In this document: piece after piece, positions 22,077 to 23,743 of the stretch
How positions within the stretch are numbered: the first letter of the stretch is position 1
How the letters are laid out: every line of letters begins with the position of its first letter
Assembly (NCBI GenBank): GCA_964485455.1
Contig: CAZAJU010000027.1
Span: forward strand, 1-23,743
Reading direction: 5' to 3'
Origin: Tissierella_B sp964485455
GTDB lineage: Bacteria > Bacillota > Clostridia > Tissierellales > Tissierellaceae
Length of the DNA: 23,743 nucleotides
Made by a program: the position numbers and the translations under genes
Notes under the pieces: model-generated
Databases searched by the model: none
What the model saw: only the letters and a program-made list of their open reading frames with translations
What the model was told of the DNA's origin: nothing

Positions 22077-22138
22077 AAAACCTGAGATTTTAAGTAAGCT
22101 TAAATGTTCACTGCTTACAAATTAAAATCTCGGGTTTT
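22077..22138 (+). terminator. Strong intrinsic terminator after the YvlD-like gene
   Basis: AACCTGAGATTTTAA pairs with TTAAAATCTCGGGTT over 15 bp with one G-U pair. The inner GTAAGC..GCTTAC extends the structure, and T5 follows the right arm. Confidence 0.9.
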
Positions 22139-22186
22139 TATGTTTATATATTTTATATTTGGATAAATATATTTTATAGCAGCCTA

Positions 22187-22243
22187 TTGACATATTGAAT
22201 AAATTAATATAGAATACTATTAAAGGATACCCCATAAGGGTAT
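22187..22243 (+). promoter_or_regulatory. Promoter and CsoR-type operator of the HesB-like selenoprotein gene
   Basis: TTGACA (22187-22192) and TAGAAT (22210-22215) are 17 bases apart. The palindrome ATACCC-CATAA-GGGTAT (22227-22243) begins about five bases after the expected transcription start, where a bound repressor would block elongation. It has the same 6-5-6 half-sites as the operator before the glutaredoxin-like gene. Confidence 0.7.
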
Positions 22244-22265
22244 ATATTGAACAGGAGGTTATACT

Positions 22266-22565
22266 ATGAGAATAGATGTTACTGATACAGCAAGAAGTCA
22301 ACTAAAAAAACTAATAGAAGAAAAAAAGACCGATAAATCCCTAAGAATTTTTATTTCCTCATATGGTTGAGGAGGCCCTACATTCGGTATGGCTCTGGAT
22401 GAGCCAAAAGATGGGGACGAAATCATTAAGGAAGATGATTTTCAATTCCTAGTAGAAGATGGATTAAAAGAAGACTATGGTATGTTTACTGTAGATTATT
22501 CAGATAACTGGCTTAAGAGAGGCTTCAGTGTAATTCCTGACAGAGGCGGCTCAAGCTGCCATTAA
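22266..22565 (+). CDS. HesB-like selenoprotein (in-frame UGA = Sec35)
   Basis: From ATG 22266 (AGGAGG seven bases upstream) the frame runs through TGA at 22368-22370 to TAA at 22563-22565 and gives 99 residues when the TGA is read as selenocysteine. Both halves belong to one A-type/HesB protein: the first ends ..SLRIFISSYG and the second begins GGPTFGMALDEP. The Sec sits where HesB/IscA proteins have the first conserved Cys of the Fe-S or metal site; the C-terminal GGSSCH gives a second ligand. HesB-like selenoproteins are a known family (TIGR01911). A short hairpin follows the UGA at a suitable distance. The role is inferred to be in iron-sulfur or metal/thiol chemistry. Standard gene callers would miss or split it. 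Confidence 0.93.
22368..22406 (+). promoter_or_regulatory. Bacterial SECIS-like hairpin after the Sec codon
   Basis: After the UGA (22368-22370), TGGCTC (22390-22395) pairs with GAGCCA (22401-22406) over 6 bp around the five-base loop TGGAT. A G stands at the second loop position, 27 bases after the UGA. Loop G and distance fit the usual pattern of bacterial SelB-binding SECIS elements. Confidence 0.75.
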
Positions 22566-22574
22566 TTTAAAAAA

Positions 22575-22617
22575 GAGATAAGCTCCCCCAGCTTATCTTC
22601 TTTGTTTTTTTGCGCAT
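22575..22617 (+). terminator. Intrinsic terminator of the HesB-like selenoprotein gene
   Basis: AGATAAGCT (22576-22584) pairs with AGCTTATCT (22590-22598) around CCCCC, followed by a T-rich tract. It ends the single-gene transcript before the mgtE promoter. Confidence 0.85.
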
Positions 22618-22641
22618 TTCTTTATTTTTATTTTCGTAATA

Positions 22642-22650
22642 TGTTATAAT
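22642..22650 (+). promoter_or_regulatory. Extended -10 promoter of mgtE
   Basis: TGT-TATAAT forms an extended -10 element (TGnTATAAT, hexamer 22645-22650) with no good -35 box. Transcription would start near 22657 and give a leader of about 215 bases before mgtE. Confidence 0.65.
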
Positions 22651-22680
22651 AAGGTGATATGTAACCACCCAACTAATTGA

Positions 22681-22714
22681 AGTGGTGTGGAGAAATTGTT
22701 ATGCAATTTCTTCT
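22681..22714 (+). promoter_or_regulatory. Conserved hairpin block in the mgtE leader, shared with the 3D gene
   Basis: This block matches the minus strand of 13200-13233 at 30 of 34 positions without gaps. It contains GAAATTG..CAATTTC and is followed by the small hairpin AGTGT (22715-22719) with ACACT (22730-22734). It is 44 bases before the first translated codon of the leader ORF; in the 3D gene the same block is 47 bases before the start codon. Similar orientation and spacing suggest a common cis-acting signal. Confidence 0.6.
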
Positions 22715-22754
22715 AGTGTTTAAAAGAGTACACTTTACAAATGAAAGGAGTGAG

Positions 22755-22866
22755 GGTTGTGGATTCTAGTCCTTTACCCGAGAATCGGAATAAAATTTCA
22801 TCAAAGGAAGATCCACAGTCTAAGCTTTATCATAGATCTTCCTAACAATTTAATAATTAGGAGGAG
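22755..22866 (+). promoter_or_regulatory. Translation attenuator masking the mgtE ribosome binding site
   Basis: Three helices exclude each other in series. A: 22755-22764 with 22811-22820 (10 bp, including two G-U pairs). B: AGGAAGATC 22805-22813 with GATCTTCCT 22835-22843 (9 bp, perfect). C: CTTCCTAA 22838-22845 with TTAGGAGG 22857-22864 (8 bp, one G-U pair), which hides the mgtE ribosome binding site. A overlaps B, and B overlaps C. A ribosome held on the first leader codons would open A, allow B and so free the site. This is inferred from pairing only. Confidence 0.6.
22759..22845 (+). CDS. Putative mgtE leader peptide (28 aa)
   Basis: A GTG at 22759 follows AAAGGAG with eight bases between, a good ribosome binding site. 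The frame encodes 28 residues beginning MDSSPLPENRNK and ends at TAA 22843-22845. An early cluster of Pro, Asp and Glu followed by a basic residue resembles in kind the proline-rich MgtL leader peptide of Salmonella mgtA, which senses Mg2+ through ribosome behaviour. The start codon and the stop codon lie in different arms of alternative RNA helices that lead to the mgtE ribosome binding site. Expression of the peptide is inferred, not shown. Confidence 0.6.
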   Translation: MDSSPLPENRNKISSKEDPQSKLYHRSS

Positions 22867-22871
22867 AAAAA

Positions 22872-23743
22872 ATGAATGAAGAAAATATCTTGGATCTTAT
22901 CGAGCAAAAGAAATATATTCAATTAAAAAGAATTCTATCCGAAATGAATGAAGTTGATATCGCAGAAATACTTGATCCTCTAGACGCAAATACTACATTG
23001 TTGCTTTTTAGAATGCTTCCAAAGGATTTAGCAGTCGAGGTTTTTGCGTACTTTTCAACTGACCAACAGAGGGATATAATAAATGCAGTAACTGATAAAG
23101 AGTTGAATTATATCTTAGATGAGTTGTTCTTCGATGATATGATTGACTTAATTGAGGAAATGCCTGCAAATGTGGTTAGTAAAATATTGATAAATTCATC
23201 TAATGAAGAGAGAAGGCTCATTAATCAATTCTTAAAATACCCGCCAAATTCTGCGGGAAGCATAATGACAATTGAGTATGTGGAGCTTAAAAAAACCATG
23301 ACTGTAAGGGATGCTCTTCATCACATTAAAGAAATCGGGTTAACCAAGGAGACGGTATATACTTGTTATGTAACAGATCAAAAGAGAACCTTAATAGGTA
23401 TAGTTTCCCTTAGGAAACTGGTAACTGCAGCAGAAGACCTATTCATAGAGGATTTAATGGACGAAGAGGTTATCTATGTACATACCCATGATGACCAGGA
23501 AAGTGTAGCAAATATTATTAGAAAATATGGATTTATTGCTTTACCAGTAGTTGATAATGAACATAGATTAACGGGTATTATAACCGTCGATGACGTAATT
23601 GACGTAATCGAGCAGGAAACTACAGAAGACTTCCAGATAATGGCTGCTATGTCTCCATCTGAGGATGAATATTTGAACACAGGTATTATTAACCTTGCTA
23701 AACAAAGAATTTCTTGGCTGCTAATCCTTATGATTGTAGCAAC
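22872..23743 (+). CDS. mgtE: MgtE-family Mg2+ channel/transporter, 3'-truncated by the window edge
   Basis: The first 290 codons are present. The order is that of MgtE: a helical N-terminal superhelix with acidic residues (residues about 1-125, ..ALDPLDANTTLLLFRMLPKDLAVEVF-like repeats), two CBS domains (SAGSIMTIEYVELKKTMTVRDALHHIKEIG and the second around FIEDLMDEEVIYVHTHDDQESVANIIRKYGFIALPVVD), then the plug helix and the beginning of the first membrane segment (ISWLLILMIVA). In MgtE the cytosolic domains bind Mg2+ and close the pore when Mg2+ is high. The start is ATG 22872, five bases after GGAGGAG. The long leader with its attenuator suggests control of translation by Mg2+ or by ribosome state. 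Confidence 0.96.
   Translation, partial: MNEENILDLIEQKKYIQLKRILSEMNEVDIAEILDPLDANTTLLLFRMLPKDLAVEVFAYFSTDQQRDIINAVTDKELNYILDELFFDDMIDLIEEMPANVVSKILINSSNEERRLINQFLKYPPNSAGSIMTIEYVELKKTMTVRDALHHIKEIGLTKETVYTCYVTDQKRTLIGIVSLRKLVTAAEDLFIEDLMDEEVIYVHTHDDQESVANIIRKYGFIALPVVDNEHRLTGIITVDDVIDVIEQETTEDFQIMAAMSPSEDEYLNTGIINLAKQRISWLLILMIVA

Noticed and set aside
22266..22565. Pseudogene reading of the HesB-like gene because of its stop codon
   Set aside because: Both halves are conserved in one frame, the TGA replaces the expected Cys, and a SECIS-like hairpin follows at the right distance.
22657..22871. M-box (ykoK) Mg2+ riboswitch before mgtE
   Set aside because: I could not find the conserved M-box core; the leader has a different set of hairpins and a leader ORF.

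Overview
The window is low-GC DNA with AGGAGG-type ribosome binding sites, a T-box leader, strong intrinsic terminators and the Bacillus/Clostridium gene order metG-tatD-rnmV-rsmA. Together with an in-frame selenocysteine UGA in a HesB-like gene and a DUF1858 protein, this points to an anaerobic member of the Firmicutes, probably Clostridia/Tissierellia. The assignment comes from gene content only.

Layout. (1) 1-1830: 3' part of a HerA-like (DUF87) hexameric ATPase gene. (2) 1987-12096: a glycogen operon, glgB-glgC-glgD-glgA-glgP and then a type I pullulanase. The promoter in front of glgB is bracketed by a perfect 10-bp inverted repeat. The pullulanase is separated from glgP by a MITE-like palindromic repeat. 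GlgP lacks the lysine that binds pyridoxal phosphate. (3) 12121-13152, minus strand: a membrane-anchored DUF348/G5/3D cell-wall protein (YabE-like) with its own promoter and a structured leader. (4) 13566-18401: a Met T-box and then metG, tatD, rnmV and rsmA, which cover translation and RNA maturation. (5) 18431-20017: an unrecognised acidic 528-aa protein whose ribosome binding site lies inside the rsmA terminator hairpin. (6) 20066-22565: short, mostly singly transcribed genes: a glutaredoxin-like protein, a methyltransferase, a DUF1858 protein, a YvlD-like membrane protein and a HesB-like selenoprotein. (7) 22645-23743: a long leader and the 5' part of mgtE, a Mg2+ channel/transporter gene.

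How the genes work together. GlgC/GlgD would make ADP-glucose, GlgA would elongate chains and GlgB would branch them. Pullulanase and, if active, GlgP would take them apart. Two members of this operon (GlgD, and apparently GlgP) lack catalytic signature residues. The glutaredoxin-like gene and the HesB-like selenoprotein gene carry the same ATACCC-N5-GGGTAT operator at their promoters, which suggests a small redox/metal/sulfur regulon under a CsoR-family repressor.

The most unusual region is the mgtE leader. It holds a 28-codon proline/acidic leader ORF and three mutually exclusive helices, the last of which masks the mgtE ribosome binding site. It also holds a 34-nt block that is 30/34 identical to the leader of the 3D cell-wall gene about 9.5 kb away. 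No CRISPR array, tRNA or rRNA gene, or intact insertion sequence was seen.
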